A stretch of DNA of 64,000 nt from Clostridia bacterium (lineage in GTDB: Bacteria > Bacillota > Clostridia > Christensenellales > Aristaeellaceae), in NCBI GenBank assembly GCA_017519405.1, contig JAFWSH010000006.1:73284-137283 (forward strand), written 5' to 3'. Made by a program: the position numbers and the translations under genes. Below, one piece after another: positions 7,619 through 15,128 of this stretch (the stretch's first letter is position 1; each line of letters starts with the position of its first letter). The notes below the pieces were generated by a model. It saw nothing but the letters and a program-made list of their open reading frames with translations, searched no databases and was not told the origin of the DNA.

Positions 7619-9487
7619 TCACGCGGATTGGGATTCATTGAACAGGTTCTTGTGGGTGTCCACGACAGTCTCAATATCCTCCATGAAGAGACAGTCAATG
7701 ATACACTGATACTGGTAATGGCTGACCATCATGGCACGGGTGAACCCTGTCATTTCCAGGAAGAGCGCTGATAGCAGCGGAGGAAGCTCCAGGCCGATCA
7801 CGATCCGGGTAACATCCTGGATAGAATAACGATAGGTGTCATCATTGCACATGTGGCTGATCTTGGATTCGCTGAGACCTGAAGCAGCCGCGAGCGCTTT
7901 CTGTGTTTTGACCCTGTCCTTGATCAGTTTCGTCAGTGCCTTCGACGGTCGGCGCGGCAGCTTATCCAGATAATCCGCGTTCCGCTCCATCAGCTCGTCC
8001 ATGTTCATCCCCGCGATGTCGAAAGAGTGGATCATCAGGTAGCATGCGTTATAGTCCTCATCCGAGTGAAGCTCACCGACAGCGAACCCTTTCGTATAGA
8101 AATGATAGACGCGCAAGAATTTCATGCAGCACTCGTTCGCGTGAGCGAGGCCGTCTTCCGTGAGGCGGAACCCCTTGTCGGTCCTTCTCACATACCGGGT
8201 CTGGTTGACGCAGACATGCCCGTCCGCGTAGACAAAGCAGTGGCTGTTGATCAGCTCCCGGAAATCAGGGTCTTCTTCATACATCTCCGTAAACTGAGAC
8301 CGGCTGATAATAAAGGTCTCACTGGAAGTCAGGCTGTCCGGATCAAAGGCGAAGTCGGCGATGTAAACCCCGTCAACCCAGTTGTCTGCGCCTTTGGCTG
8401 CCACAGATCCCAGCTGGATCATCCGCGTTTTGACACAGGATCTTGGTTTCTGCGTCTCATTAGCGATCCGGCCAATCACCAGCGAAATCTTATGTCCAAG
8501 ATTCGCTCTCTCATTCATGACTTCCTTCCAGAACCTCTGGGTAAGAGGCGTGAATACCGGACGAGGGAACATGGCCGCCAGGCTGACAAAGTTTGCCTGA
8601 CGCTCAATCATGCGGATATCCTTTTCAGCGGGCTTGGAAGCCTCGTCCGCTTCCTGGTAATCCAGCAGCCTCAGATCTGATGCGTGCGTCTCCTGCAGCT
8701 CATAAAACATGGAGTGCCACTCGTAGTGGCCGCATTCGTGGTAAATCGCCTTATCCAGATCGCTGGTACGCTCCCGGTTGTCATTGATCAGAATCGTCCG
8801 TGCCGGAATAACAATGTCATCATATGGCTCATCATCGCTGCCGGAGCCAGTCGCGCCGGAGGCAACAACACGAACCGTTCTGTCCTTCAGATAGAGAATG
8901 GACGCTGTATGATGATTCCGGTAAAGCGAGGCGTGCCTTATGGTCAGTCCCATGGCCCTGGCCAGTTCCTCGCCGCCGGTTGTCCTGTCTTTGAGCGCGT
9001 TTTTCCCAAGATAATGCTGGAGCATCTCCAGCACCAGAACCTCCATTTCATCGTTGTTCAGAACGGGTACCATGTATTTGGTCAGGGCAGGAAGCTCCCT
9101 CTCCGCCAGCGTCGAGGTCGTCATATCATGGATGCCCTGTTCCAGTGTAATGCCGCCGTCCAGTACCACGTTGGCGATGAAGTTGATGTACCGGATGACA
9201 TAACGGGGAATCCTTCCTTCCCTGGAAATACCGAACTTGATCCGCATCTTGCAGACAGCCTGGGCGTGCGTCCGATCCACCCGGTACATGTCCGCTCGCA
9301 AAAGATCGGTCTTGTCCTGAGCCACAATGATCTCGCCCTGGGAACAGTCCATATCCAGGCCCGTCACTTCACCGAGCTTCATGCCGGCGGTGATCTCCTG
9401 GAGCAGTTCGTCCATATAGTGATTGGCCAGATAATCCTTGATTGTCTGGAGTACCGGGGCCAGCTCGGCACGTTTCTTCTTTGCCAT
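7619..9487 (-). CDS. ImmA/IrrE-like zinc metallopeptidase with C-terminal HTH
   Basis: 622 residues. The zinc motif HECGH is at residues 250-254 and an E-R-Q-A-N helix near 300 fits the third-ligand region of the ImmA/IrrE family. Residues about 520-575 form an XRE-type helix-turn-helix. ImmA peptidases cleave repressors to induce integrative elements. Here the gene is next to a Y-family polymerase and a divergent LexA/CI-type repressor, which makes that repressor the natural substrate candidate. The protein is much longer than ImmA itself. The start at 9487 has GGAAG upstream. Induction of the element is inference. Confidence 0.8.
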   Translation of the reverse strand: MAKKKRAELAPVLQTIKDYLANHYMDELLQEITAGMKLGEVTGLDMDCSQGEIIVAQDKTDLLRADMYRVDRTHAQAVCKMRIKFGISREGRIPRYVIRYINFIANVVLDGGITLEQGIHDMTTSTLAERELPALTKYMVPVLNNDEMEVLVLEMLQHYLGKNALKDRTTGGEELARAMGLTIRHASLYRNHHTASILYLKDRTVRVVASGATGSGSDDEPYDDIVIPARTILINDNRERTSDLDKAIYHECGHYEWHSMFYELQETHASDLRLLDYQEADEASKPAEKDIRMIERQANFVSLAAMFPRPVFTPLTQRFWKEVMNERANLGHKISLVIGRIANETQKPRSCVKTRMIQLGSVAAKGADNWVDGVYIADFAFDPDSLTSSETFIISRSQFTEMYEEDPDFRELINSHCFVYADGHVCVNQTRYVRRTDKGFRLTEDGLAHANECCMKFLRVYHFYTKGFAVGELHSDEDYNACYLMIHSFDIAGMNMDELMERNADYLDKLPRRPSKALTKLIKDRVKTQKALAAASGLSESKISHMCNDDTYRYSIQDVTRIVIGLELPPLLSALFLEMTGFTRAMMVSHYQYQCIIDCLFMEDIETVVDTHKNLFNESQSA

Positions 9488-9499
9488 AATCTTCCTCCA

Positions 9500-10723
9500 T
9501 CAGTGGTACATGGGGCCAGGCATTTTCACGGTCTCACACTTGTCAGTCGCCAGCAGCGTGGGACGTTTACAGTGACATGCGGTATGGATGATGTCCCTGC
9601 CAAATCTGGTGCGCAGTTCATCAATCGCCCGATCCAGCTGGTTTCTCCTGTCAGACCACTCGAAGTCGCCGAACAGATCCAATTGAACAGGCGTTTCCCA
9701 TCGCTCAAGCTTTGTCGCGGTGATTGTCAGCGCTCTGACCGGCTTTGCCCATCCGTAGTCTGAAAGGAAATGCTCATACGCCGCCTGGGCAATGACCGCG
9801 GCACTCTGGGTGGGATAGTGAATCGGGGCGATATACTCGTGGTAGCAGAAGGTGTTGTCTTTCACATAGAGATGAACGACCCTTGTTTTGCATTCGTTGG
9901 AGATCAACCGGTGGCTGACGTCCTGGGCCAGCTCGTCCAGCGCCAGCCATACGGAATAGTTGTCTTCCAGATCCCTGGTGCAGGTTGCCCCATGGCCAAT
10001 GGACTGCGGAGGCGGACTGTATCCGACAGGAGCCACTGCCGAGCAGTCAGTTCCGTTGGCAAACGCCTGGACCATGAGGCCGTTCTTGCCGAACTTCCTG
10101 GCGATCACATCGCTGGGCATCTCCGCCAGCTGGCCTATGGTGGTCACACCCAGACCCAGCAGCTTTTTCGTGGTTCGCGGCCCAACATACAGGAGATCAG
10201 AAACAGGCAGACCCCAGCATTTCTCCCTGAAATCCTTTCTTCCCAGAACGGTCATGGCATCCGGTTTCTTCATGTCGCTGCCAAGCTTCGCCAGCGCCTT
10301 GCTGAAGGATACGCCGATAGACACGGTCAGACCGGTCTCTTCTCTCACAGACTGCCGAATCTCCTCCGCGATACAGATGGCGTCCTCCTCGTCGTAGGGA
10401 AGGCCGATCCAGCACTCATCCATGCCGAAGGGCTCCACCTGGTTGCTGTAGCGCCGGTAGATCCGCTGCAGCAGCCTTGAATACTTGAGATACAGATCAT
10501 AGTGCGGATGAACCACAACCAGATCCGGGCATGCCTGCAATGCCTCCCAGTTGGCCATGCCAGTCTTCACACCCCTGCGCTTGGCAGGGTAGTTGGCGGT
10601 CAGTACGATCCCGTGCCGCTGCTCCGGATCGCCGCATACAGCGACACGCTGATCCCGCAGATCCGGATTCTCAACCATTTCGACCGACGCGTAGAAGCAG
10701 TTAGCGTCCGAATGGAGAATCAT
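9500..10723 (-). CDS. Y-family translesion DNA polymerase (DinB/UmuC type)
   Basis: About 407 residues from ATG 10723 (AAGGAAG upstream). It begins with the catalytic aspartate motif HSDANCFYASVE and has the second acidic pair in MDECW. SIGVSFSKALAKLGSDMKKP, characteristic of UmuC/DinB, follows. A little-finger domain lies at the C-terminus. It copies damaged DNA, probably as part of an SOS-like response of this element. Its promoter overlaps an operator shared with the divergent repressor gene. The metallopeptidase gene follows 12 bases after its stop. Confidence 0.9.
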   Translation of the reverse strand: MILHSDANCFYASVEMVENPDLRDQRVAVCGDPEQRHGIVLTANYPAKRRGVKTGMANWEALQACPDLVVVHPHYDLYLKYSRLLQRIYRRYSNQVEPFGMDECWIGLPYDEEDAICIAEEIRQSVREETGLTVSIGVSFSKALAKLGSDMKKPDAMTVLGRKDFREKCWGLPVSDLLYVGPRTTKKLLGLGVTTIGQLAEMPSDVIARKFGKNGLMVQAFANGTDCSAVAPVGYSPPPQSIGHGATCTRDLEDNYSVWLALDELAQDVSHRLISNECKTRVVHLYVKDNTFCYHEYIAPIHYPTQSAAVIAQAAYEHFLSDYGWAKPVRALTITATKLERWETPVQLDLFGDFEWSDRRNQLDRAIDELRTRFGRDIIHTACHCKRPTLLATDKCETVKMPGPMYH

Positions 10724-10762
10724 AAGGGTGTCACTTCCTTCCGGTGTCCACATCGACGGCAA

Positions 10763-10786
10763 TATTATAGGCAAAGTTATTATCCC
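10763..10786. promoter_or_regulatory. Operator A over the polymerase promoter
   Basis: A 24-base sequence that matches operator B (10869-10892) at 20 positions. Both contain TATTATAG and AGTTATTATC. It covers the -10 box and most of the spacer of the polymerase promoter, so a bound protein would block it. Confidence 0.7.
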
Positions 10787-10793
10787 TTTGCAA
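10764..10793 (-). promoter_or_regulatory. Promoter of the Y-family polymerase gene
   Basis: On the minus strand TTGCAA (10793-10788), an 18-base spacer, then TATAAT (10769-10764), about 40 bases before the ATG. Confidence 0.75.
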
Positions 10794-10842
10794 GAGTACA
10801 AAACCGCATTGGCAGTTTTTCCTGCCAATTACTTATTTTCGC

Positions 10843-10871
10843 TTGACAAACGTTTCTGACAGCTATAGTAT
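10843..10871 (+). promoter_or_regulatory. Promoter of the LexA/CI-type repressor gene
   Basis: TTGACA at 10843-10848, 17-base spacer, TAGTAT at 10866-10871. The -10 box overlaps operator B, implying autoregulation. Confidence 0.85.
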
Positions 10872-10892
10872 TATAGACGCAGTTATTATCAC
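10869..10892. promoter_or_regulatory. Operator B over the repressor promoter
   Basis: Second copy of the 24-base operator (20 of 24 matches to 10763-10786), starting inside the -10 box of the repressor promoter and ending just before its ribosome site. Confidence 0.7.
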
Positions 10893-10906
10893 TGGAGGGA
10901 TGAAGG

Positions 10907-11758
10907 ATGGCACGACGCAAGTTTGACACTCTGCAGGATGACCATAGCGCGATTCTTCCCATCGAGCTCCGGAACGCCGGCGTGTATCATCACAAGCTTT
11001 ATTTCGCGACCCGTATCAAAGAGCTTCGTCAGGCGGCACACATGACACAGGCGGAACTGAGCAGTGCCCTGGGTATCTCCTTATCTGCCGTAAAAGGTTG
11101 GGAGGCTGGACGCTCACGCCCTGATATCGCCAATATTCCCATGCTTTGCCGGGCCCTCAATGTACGGGTATCTGAGTTCTATGCTCCCGACGATCAGGAA
11201 GAGAACCGGGACAGGGAGGAACAGGAGCTCATCGCCAGCTACCGGGCCATGAGCGATCCGCATCGGCATATTCTGGTGGGACTGGCTCACGACTTTGAAA
11301 CGATGGATCGGGCGCTGGTCAGGACCATAGCTCCTGTTTATCGCCTTCGCGGGCTGCCTTACGCGGACGACTCCCTTGCCGCCGGTGTCGGCACCGCCGG
11401 GTTTGAGGCGAATTGCACGCTGCGCTATGTTCATGACGTTCCCAGCCTGCGGGATGCGGACATTCTCTTCCGGGTCAACGGCGACAGCATGGAGCCTGAT
11501 TATCCCAATGGCTGCACGGTCATGGTGAAAAAAGAGCCGAACCTGGCGTTCGGCGAAGTAGGCGTATTCGATGTGGACGGTGTGCTGTACATCAAGGTAG
11601 TCCAGGAAGACGGCCTGCACTCCCTGAATCCCGCCTACCAGCCCATGCTGGCTGAAAGATACGGAGAGATCCGCTGTATCGGGCGCGTACTGGGCATTAT
11701 GGATGAACAGGATTTTGCAAGCGAGGAAGAGGTTGCTGAGTTCAAAGCACAGAAGTGA
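10907..11758 (+). CDS. LexA/CI-type repressor: XRE HTH plus S24 self-cleaving domain
   Basis: 283 residues. An XRE helix-turn-helix spans about residues 35-92. The S24 peptidase fold follows, with catalytic Ser194 in NGDSMEP and Lys230 in VLYIKVV. Candidate Ala-Gly cleavage bonds lie at 159-160 and 164-165. RecA-stimulated self-cleavage of such proteins relieves repression after DNA damage; the neighbouring metallopeptidase could be a second route. Twin operators suggest it represses itself and the polymerase. GGAGG lies about nine bases before ATG 10907. Confidence 0.9.
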   Translation: MARRKFDTLQDDHSAILPIELRNAGVYHHKLYFATRIKELRQAAHMTQAELSSALGISLSAVKGWEAGRSRPDIANIPMLCRALNVRVSEFYAPDDQEENRDREEQELIASYRAMSDPHRHILVGLAHDFETMDRALVRTIAPVYRLRGLPYADDSLAAGVGTAGFEANCTLRYVHDVPSLRDADILFRVNGDSMEPDYPNGCTVMVKKEPNLAFGEVGVFDVDGVLYIKVVQEDGLHSLNPAYQPMLAERYGEIRCIGRVLGIMDEQDFASEEEVAEFKAQK

Positions 11759-11767
11759 GGGATCGGA

Positions 11768-12040
11768 ATGAAGTACCGGAAGCAGTACATCGATGTCGAT
11801 GTGGCCATCAGCGCTTCTGGGCAGATGATGCCTCGGATCATCCACTGGATCGACGGCCGCACTTACGAGATCGATCGCGTGAAGGCCATCACTCCGGCAC
11901 CGGCGCTGAAAGCGGGCGGACAGGGTGATCGGTACACAGTAGTTCTGGAAAACCGGGAGCGCTATCTCTTCTTCGAGAGGCCCACGGACGCGGAAGACAG
12001 CTTTGTAGTTGGACGATGGTTTGTGGAAGCCCCGGTCTGA
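11768..12040 (+). CDS. Small beta-rich hypothetical protein downstream of the repressor
   Basis: 90 residues. The pattern P-x-I-x-W-x-D-G-R-x-Y-x-I near residues 22-35, then R-Y-T-V-V-L and R-Y-L-F-F, suggests a small beta barrel. It broadly recalls short proteins found beside Y-family polymerases, but I cannot assign a family. Nine bases separate it from the repressor gene, so the two form one transcription unit. A role as a polymerase accessory is only a guess from context. Confidence 0.65.
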   Translation: MKYRKQYIDVDVAISASGQMMPRIIHWIDGRTYEIDRVKAITPAPALKAGGQGDRYTVVLENRERYLFFERPTDAEDSFVVGRWFVEAPV

Positions 12041-12083
12041 ACGGACTGTACCAAAGCATATGACAGGAAAGGTTGTGACCAGA

Positions 12084-13070
12084 ATGCCAGCGGAACGCAG
12101 CAAGGGTAAAGACAGGCTGCTCTTTATTCTTCAGCATCTGATCCATAACACGGACGATGAGCACAGGATCTCCCAGCAGGACCTGGCTCAACTCTGCGCG
12201 GCTTCCGGGCATGGAAGCGACCGCCATCTGATCAGCCGGGATATCGATACGCTGTGCGAATACGGCTTTGACGTGATCCGCACAAAGGACGGAAGGAAAA
12301 ACTTCTACCATTACGGCTGCCGTGAGCTGGATATCGCCGAGCTGCGCACACTGATCGACGCCGTGGAATCGTCGGTCTTCATCAGCCCGCGGAAGACAGA
12401 GTGCCTGATCGGGAAGATCGCGGGCTTGTCCAGCCGCCATGACGCCGAAAAGCTTCGCGCTTCCGTCTATACCGGCAAGGTGGTCAAGTCAGAAAACCAT
12501 CAGGTTTTCCTGACAATTGACGTCATCAACCAGGCGATCAACGAGGGAAAGAAGATTGCCTTCCAGCATTATCTCTTCGACGGAGACCGGAACAAGGTCA
12601 TGCGGAACAACGGGGAGGTCTATACGGTCTCGCCTTACCTGACCATCTGGAAGGATGACCGGTATTACCTTGTGGGCTGGGCTGACAACCGGGATGGCAT
12701 CCGCACGTTCCGGATCGACCGCATGGCGATTCCGAAGCTTCTGGATGAGCCCGCAGTGCCCAAACCGGCAGACTTCGATCCCGAGCATTATTACTGCACC
12801 CTGACGAAGATGTACGGGTCTGGGCCTGAGATGGACATCGTTCTGGTCTGCGACGATACCCTGATGAACAATATGATCGACCGTTTTGGAGAGGATTTCC
12901 CCTTCGAGCGGGTGGATGATGGGCATTTCCGGGCAACGGTGCACGTCAACGCCAGCGGCACCTTCTGGGGCTGGGTGTTTGAATATGTTGGCCGAATGCG
13001 CGTGGAAGGCCCGGAGGAGGCCCGGAAGGCATACCGGGAGCGTCTGGCCTTCGCGTTGGACGAGTTATGA
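12084..13070 (+). CDS. WYL-domain transcriptional regulator
   Basis: 328 residues from ATG 12084 (AAAGG eleven bases upstream; GTG 12075 is an alternative). A DeoR-like winged helix covers residues about 10-75. The WYL domain follows around 150-235, with YLTIWKDDRYYLVGWADN and FRIDRM, and then a WCX-type C-terminal extension. WYL proteins sense nucleic acids or nucleotides and often control defence or DNA-damage genes. It follows the repressor unit and could control it or the defence operon; no binding site is identified. Confidence 0.85.
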   Translation: MPAERSKGKDRLLFILQHLIHNTDDEHRISQQDLAQLCAASGHGSDRHLISRDIDTLCEYGFDVIRTKDGRKNFYHYGCRELDIAELRTLIDAVESSVFISPRKTECLIGKIAGLSSRHDAEKLRASVYTGKVVKSENHQVFLTIDVINQAINEGKKIAFQHYLFDGDRNKVMRNNGEVYTVSPYLTIWKDDRYYLVGWADNRDGIRTFRIDRMAIPKLLDEPAVPKPADFDPEHYYCTLTKMYGSGPEMDIVLVCDDTLMNNMIDRFGEDFPFERVDDGHFRATVHVNASGTFWGWVFEYVGRMRVEGPEEARKAYRERLAFALDEL

Positions 13071-13089
13071 GGAGTGGGATCAATTCAGT

Positions 13090-13326
13090 ATGGAACGTGA
13101 TGCTTCGCGGCGCGAGCGGCCGGAACATGATCAGATCGCCGGAATACTCCGGGAAGAAGAGCAGTTCTTCCGGGACTGCCACCACCGGGAACCGGTGGGC
13201 AGGGAACATGAGGACGTAGTGGATAATGCCTGGTCCCGGATCATGCTCAGGCATGGCAACAGCCTTTCCTATACCGATGTTGCTGGAATTTACAGTGAGA
13301 TGAGGTGCGATCATGCCGGATATTGA
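13090..13326 (+). CDS. Small hypothetical protein (78 residues)
   Basis: A charged, helical protein read from ATG 13090. It overlaps the start of the HD hydrolase gene by 14 bases, so translation is probably coupled. A GAGGAGTGGG stretch lies somewhat far upstream, so the start is uncertain. No domain recognised. Confidence 0.5.
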   Translation: MERDASRRERPEHDQIAGILREEEQFFRDCHHREPVGREHEDVVDNAWSRIMLRHGNSLSYTDVAGIYSEMRCDHAGY

Positions 13327-13882
13327 AAAGCAGAAACAGGAATTCCTTACGCTGTGCAGGGAAAACATCCACCGGGAGGGCCTGGAAGACCTTCTGACCT
13401 GGCTTCAGAAGTCCGATTTTTTCACCGCCCCTGCCAGCACGCGCTACCATGGCGCTTATGAGGGCGGCCTGTGTGAGCACTCCCTGGATGTGTACCGCAT
13501 GGCGAAGAAGGCCATCGCCGGTTATGAGCTGCAGCTGGCGGAAGAGAGCGTCGTGATCGCAGCCCTGTTCCATGATCTGTGCAAGGTCAACTTCTACCGG
13601 AAAGATATGCGCAACCAGAAGATCAATGGGGAATGGCAGGAAGTGCCCTGCTACACCGTTGAGGAGAAGTTCTGCTTCGGCGGGCATGGCTCCAAATCTG
13701 TCTTCCTGGTCCAGCAGTTCATGAAGCTGAAGACGGACGAGGGTGCGGCGATCAACTGCCATATGGGCTCAACGCCCGGCGGGGATGCCGTCCGTGACAG
13801 TGGAAACGCCTTCATGGCTTTTCCGCTGGCGTGGGTCATTCACGTGGCCGATGAAGCCGCGACTTATCTTCTGAAACGATAA
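13313..13882 (+). CDS. HD-domain phosphohydrolase
   Basis: 189 residues. His at the start of GLCEHSLDVYRMA, the HD pair in ALFHDLCK (about residues 82-89), a further His in GGHGSKS, and Asp in HVADEA give the usual HD metal-binding order H...HD...D. Such proteins hydrolyse nucleotides or phosphoesters and are common passengers of clostridial integrative elements. The substrate cannot be told from sequence. A terminator follows 23 bases after the stop. Confidence 0.85.
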   Translation: MPDIEKQKQEFLTLCRENIHREGLEDLLTWLQKSDFFTAPASTRYHGAYEGGLCEHSLDVYRMAKKAIAGYELQLAEESVVIAALFHDLCKVNFYRKDMRNQKINGEWQEVPCYTVEEKFCFGGHGSKSVFLVQQFMKLKTDEGAAINCHMGSTPGGDAVRDSGNAFMAFPLAWVIHVADEAATYLLKR

Positions 13883-13905
13883 GCCCGACCCTGGTGTTCT
13901 CACAG

Positions 13906-13944
13906 ATCCTCCGCAGGTTTCGGAGGATTTTTAATTTTTTTTAG
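13906..13944 (+). terminator. Rho-independent terminator after the HD hydrolase
   Basis: ATCCTCCG and CGGAGGAT form a perfect eight-bp stem with a seven-base loop, followed by a long T-rich tail. Confidence 0.9.
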
Positions 13945-13973
13945 GCAGTTGGCCCGATTTTTTACATAGATAG

Positions 13974-13995
13974 TTGTGAGGATGTTCCTCAACAA
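13974..13995. promoter_or_regulatory. Near-perfect palindrome before the excisionase gene
   Basis: TTGTGAGGA and TCCTCAACAA flank a three-base centre, with one unpaired base. It lies 20 bases before the excisionase-like start, in the place of an operator. Confidence 0.45.
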
Positions 13996-14015
13996 AAATC
14001 GCAAGGAGAATCAGC

Positions 14016-14234
14016 ATGCAGATGAATCAGAGCCAGCAGTCAATGAACACCCGGGAAGGCGAAAGCCGCGAACGGCTTTGCTACACCGTGGAAGAGCTGA
14101 TGGAGATCCTGGGCGTGGGCCGCAAGGCTGTGTACTCCCTGATCCGCAAGAAGGCTTTCCCCGCCATCCGTATCAGCAGCATCGGGTACCGGATCCCGAA
14201 GGAGAGCTTTCACGCCTGGATGTACCGGCAGTAA
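14016..14234 (+). CDS. Excisionase-like small HTH protein
   Basis: 72 residues. YTVEELMEILGVGRKAVYSL followed by IRKKAFPAIRI and an R-I-P-K turn is the MerR-type winged helix of excisionases (HTH_17). Such proteins bend attachment-site DNA and steer the integrase towards excision. The gene lies upstream of a multi-HTH protein and the integrase in the same direction. AAGGAG precedes ATG 14016. Confidence 0.85.
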   Translation: MQMNQSQQSMNTREGESRERLCYTVEELMEILGVGRKAVYSLIRKKAFPAIRISSIGYRIPKESFHAWMYRQ

Positions 14235-14270
14235 GACTTTGCGGCAAATAGACCGGCGACAGACTAAAAC

Positions 14271-14303
14271 TTTGGCGGGCGTTGGACTACAATCTTTGTT
14301 AGC
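14271..14303. promoter_or_regulatory. GGCGGGCGT...GTTAGC motif upstream of the multi-HTH gene
   Basis: TTTGGCGGGCGT (14271-14282) followed by TTGTTAGC ending near 14303. The identical 12-mer recurs at 42767-42778 beside the tRNA attachment repeat, and GTTAGC is the main motif of that region. Probably a binding site shared by the integration module and the attachment region. Confidence 0.5.
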
Positions 14304-14326
14304 AAACGGAAGGGGGTGATCCGGGC

Positions 14327-15115
14327 ATGGCTGCCAGAGAGGCAACCACGATGACTGTCATGGAGATGGGCAGGCTGCTGGGGCTCAAGAAAACAGACAG
14401 CTACTATCTTCTTCACAAGAACTGCTTTGAGACGGTTCAGGTGGCCGGCAAGACACGCGTCGTGAAGGCCAGCTTTGAGGCGTGGTATGAAACGCAGGAC
14501 TGGTACCGGAAGGTGAACGGTCCGGCTCCGGGAGAAAAGCTCCGGGAGCAGATGTACTCCATTCAGGATATCGCCGACATGCTGTCCCTGTCCAAGGACA
14601 GCGCCCGTGAGCTGATCCACCGCGAAGGATTCCTGATCCTGAACGTTGGCGGCAAATTCCGGGTGCCGAGAATGCTGTTCGACGCATGGTATGCCAGCCA
14701 GGGAAGGTATCGGACAGCGGATGATCGGGAACGGGATCGGGCATTGCTGGCCATGTCCATGACAGTGCCGGACATGGGCCGCCTGATGGGGCTTGACCGG
14801 CGAAGCGCATGGAAACTGTACCATGATGCGAAAGACACGCTGGATCTCATCCGGGTTGCGGAGAGGCCGCGAATCACCATGGCCAGCTTCCGATACTGGT
14901 ATGCGCAGCAGGATCGATACAGGCTGCTCCCGCTGGAAAGCAGGCCCGACTGCACACCCTGGAACCAGTACATCACACCGGCGGAAGCCGCATCCCGGCT
15001 TCAGGTGGACGTGCAGCGTGTCTACAGACTGAGAGACGATCCGGAGCTGCACTGGCTGAAGACTGGAAACGCCTGGTTCATCTGTTACTACGAAGCCCTG
15101 TACAGGCTGCTGTGA
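14327..15115 (+). CDS. Protein with four tandem excisionase-like HTH repeats
   Basis: 262 residues. Four units follow each other, each like a MerR/excisionase winged helix and each ending in an aromatic-rich strap: about residues 8-62 (to FEAWYETQDWY), 75-130 (to FDAWYASQGRY), 143-200 (to FRYWYAQQDRY) and 218-262. The repeated strap shows internal duplication. It lies 13 bases upstream of the integrase start and ends in the same operon. It could bind a row of sites such as those at the attachment region. No enzymatic domain is present. Confidence 0.75.
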   Translation: MAAREATTMTVMEMGRLLGLKKTDSYYLLHKNCFETVQVAGKTRVVKASFEAWYETQDWYRKVNGPAPGEKLREQMYSIQDIADMLSLSKDSARELIHREGFLILNVGGKFRVPRMLFDAWYASQGRYRTADDRERDRALLAMSMTVPDMGRLMGLDRRSAWKLYHDAKDTLDLIRVAERPRITMASFRYWYAQQDRYRLLPLESRPDCTPWNQYITPAEAASRLQVDVQRVYRLRDDPELHWLKTGNAWFICYYEALYRLL

Positions 15116-15128
15116 GGAGGAAACGGTT

